Below, piece by piece: positions 5,819-6,082 of a DNA stretch of 6,082 nucleotides. The stretch comes from an uncultured Opitutia bacterium (GTDB taxonomy: Bacteria; Verrucomicrobiota; Verrucomicrobiia; Opitutales; UBA953). Location of the stretch: positions 1 through 6,082 of the forward strand of contig CAJBPJ010000257.1 of NCBI GenBank assembly GCA_903957465.1, read 5' to 3'. The translations under genes and the position numbers were made by a program. How positions within the stretch are numbered: the first letter of the stretch is position 1; each line of letters starts with the position of its first letter. The notes under the pieces are model-generated. The model was given only the letters and a program-made list of their open reading frames with translations, was not told the origin of the DNA and searched no databases.

Positions 5819-6082
5819 ATGACTGTTCAGTTTCTTGGTATGGAACTTTATTGTCCCGAGTGTGGCTTGCCGATTCCGGCCTCGGAAATTGCTCCGTCGG
5901 CCGGGCTGGCCGTTTGTCGCTCGTGCGACCAATCTTTTGGCATCGAAGCATGCAAGACAGCGCTACCCTTTGCGCAGCGACCCCAAGCAATGCCTACGAA
6001 TCCGCCCAAGGGCGTACAGGTCGAGGAATCCATGGATGGTTTTCGCATCAGTGTCACGACGCGTAGTGCCTTGGCTTGGTTC
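5819..6082 (+). CDS. Unrecognised protein with N-terminal four-cysteine zinc ribbon (3'-truncated by window)
   Basis: The frame is open for 88 codons to the window end. The N-terminus has CPECG (Cys12, Cys15) and CRSC (Cys33, Cys36), a CxxC-x17-CxxC pattern expected to bind one zinc ion in a zinc-ribbon fold. A Pro-rich linker (about 50-63) leads into KGVQVEESMDGFRISVTTRSALAWF-type sequence (64-88). In many bacterial zinc-ribbon proteins a similar 'GI.VEE..DG..I..R' stretch precedes membrane segments, but no membrane span is visible before the cut. I do not recognise a named family, and the function is unknown. The start may be the ATG at 5819 or the one at 5840 (Met8). Neither has a well-spaced Shine-Dalgarno: GCAGG at 5812-5816 is only 2 nt from the first. 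The four paired cysteines favour this frame over a longer overlapping frame at 5770-6066. Confidence 0.7.
   Translation, partial: MTVQFLGMELYCPECGLPIPASEIAPSAGLAVCRSCDQSFGIEACKTALPFAQRPQAMPTNPPKGVQVEESMDGFRISVTTRSALAWF

Noticed and set aside
5770..6066. 98-aa + strand frame after ndk
   Set aside because: It starts inside the GC-rich terminator stem and overlaps the frame that encodes the paired CxxC motifs. No recognisable domain is present.

Overview
The window carries the tail and core of an arginine biosynthesis operon, followed by a tRNA gene on the opposite strand and three housekeeping or unknown genes. The arg genes run in the order argJ (last 15 codons only), argB, argD, argF, argG, all on the + strand, and end at a strong intrinsic terminator (4502-4531). 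Base composition is moderate, somewhat above 50% GC by eye. No mobile element, CRISPR array or sign of recent transfer is visible. The organism is bacterial. A Verrucomicrobiota-like (Opitutales-like) source is my best guess. It rests on recalled ArgB motif variants (KYGGSFMD, HGGGKAI), the argJ-B-D-F-G order and the near absence of Shine-Dalgarno sequences in the arg genes. This is family-level recollection, not a search result.

Arginine block (1-4531). ArgJ recycles the acetyl group, ArgB phosphorylates N-acetylglutamate, and ArgD aminates the semialdehyde to N-acetylornithine. ArgJ then releases ornithine, ArgF carbamoylates it to citrulline, and ArgG makes argininosuccinate. ArgC and ArgH are not in the window. 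argB and argD overlap by one base (TGATG), argF follows after 58 nt and argG after a further 17 nt, so a single transcript is likely. ArgB has the N-terminal extension typical of arginine-inhibited kinases, which fits the cyclic ArgJ pathway. An 11-bp hairpin lies in the argJ-argB gap.

Middle block (4532-4710). A tRNA-Cys(GCA) gene on the - strand, with U73 and an encoded CCA, points towards the arg terminator. The rest of the gap holds a weak candidate promoter for it.

Right block (4711-6082). ispF (MEP isoprenoid pathway) and ndk (nucleoside diphosphate kinase) follow on the + strand. The 102-nt ispF-ndk gap is the most structured non-coding stretch in the window. It has a possible weak terminator, a 14-bp palindrome inside a candidate promoter spacer, and a perfect 8-bp hairpin that encloses the ndk Shine-Dalgarno sequence. 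After ndk comes a 15-bp GC-rich hairpin, then the start of an unrecognised gene with an N-terminal four-cysteine zinc ribbon that runs off the window end. Nothing here amounts to a clearly new system. The best leads are the ndk leader and the zinc-ribbon gene.
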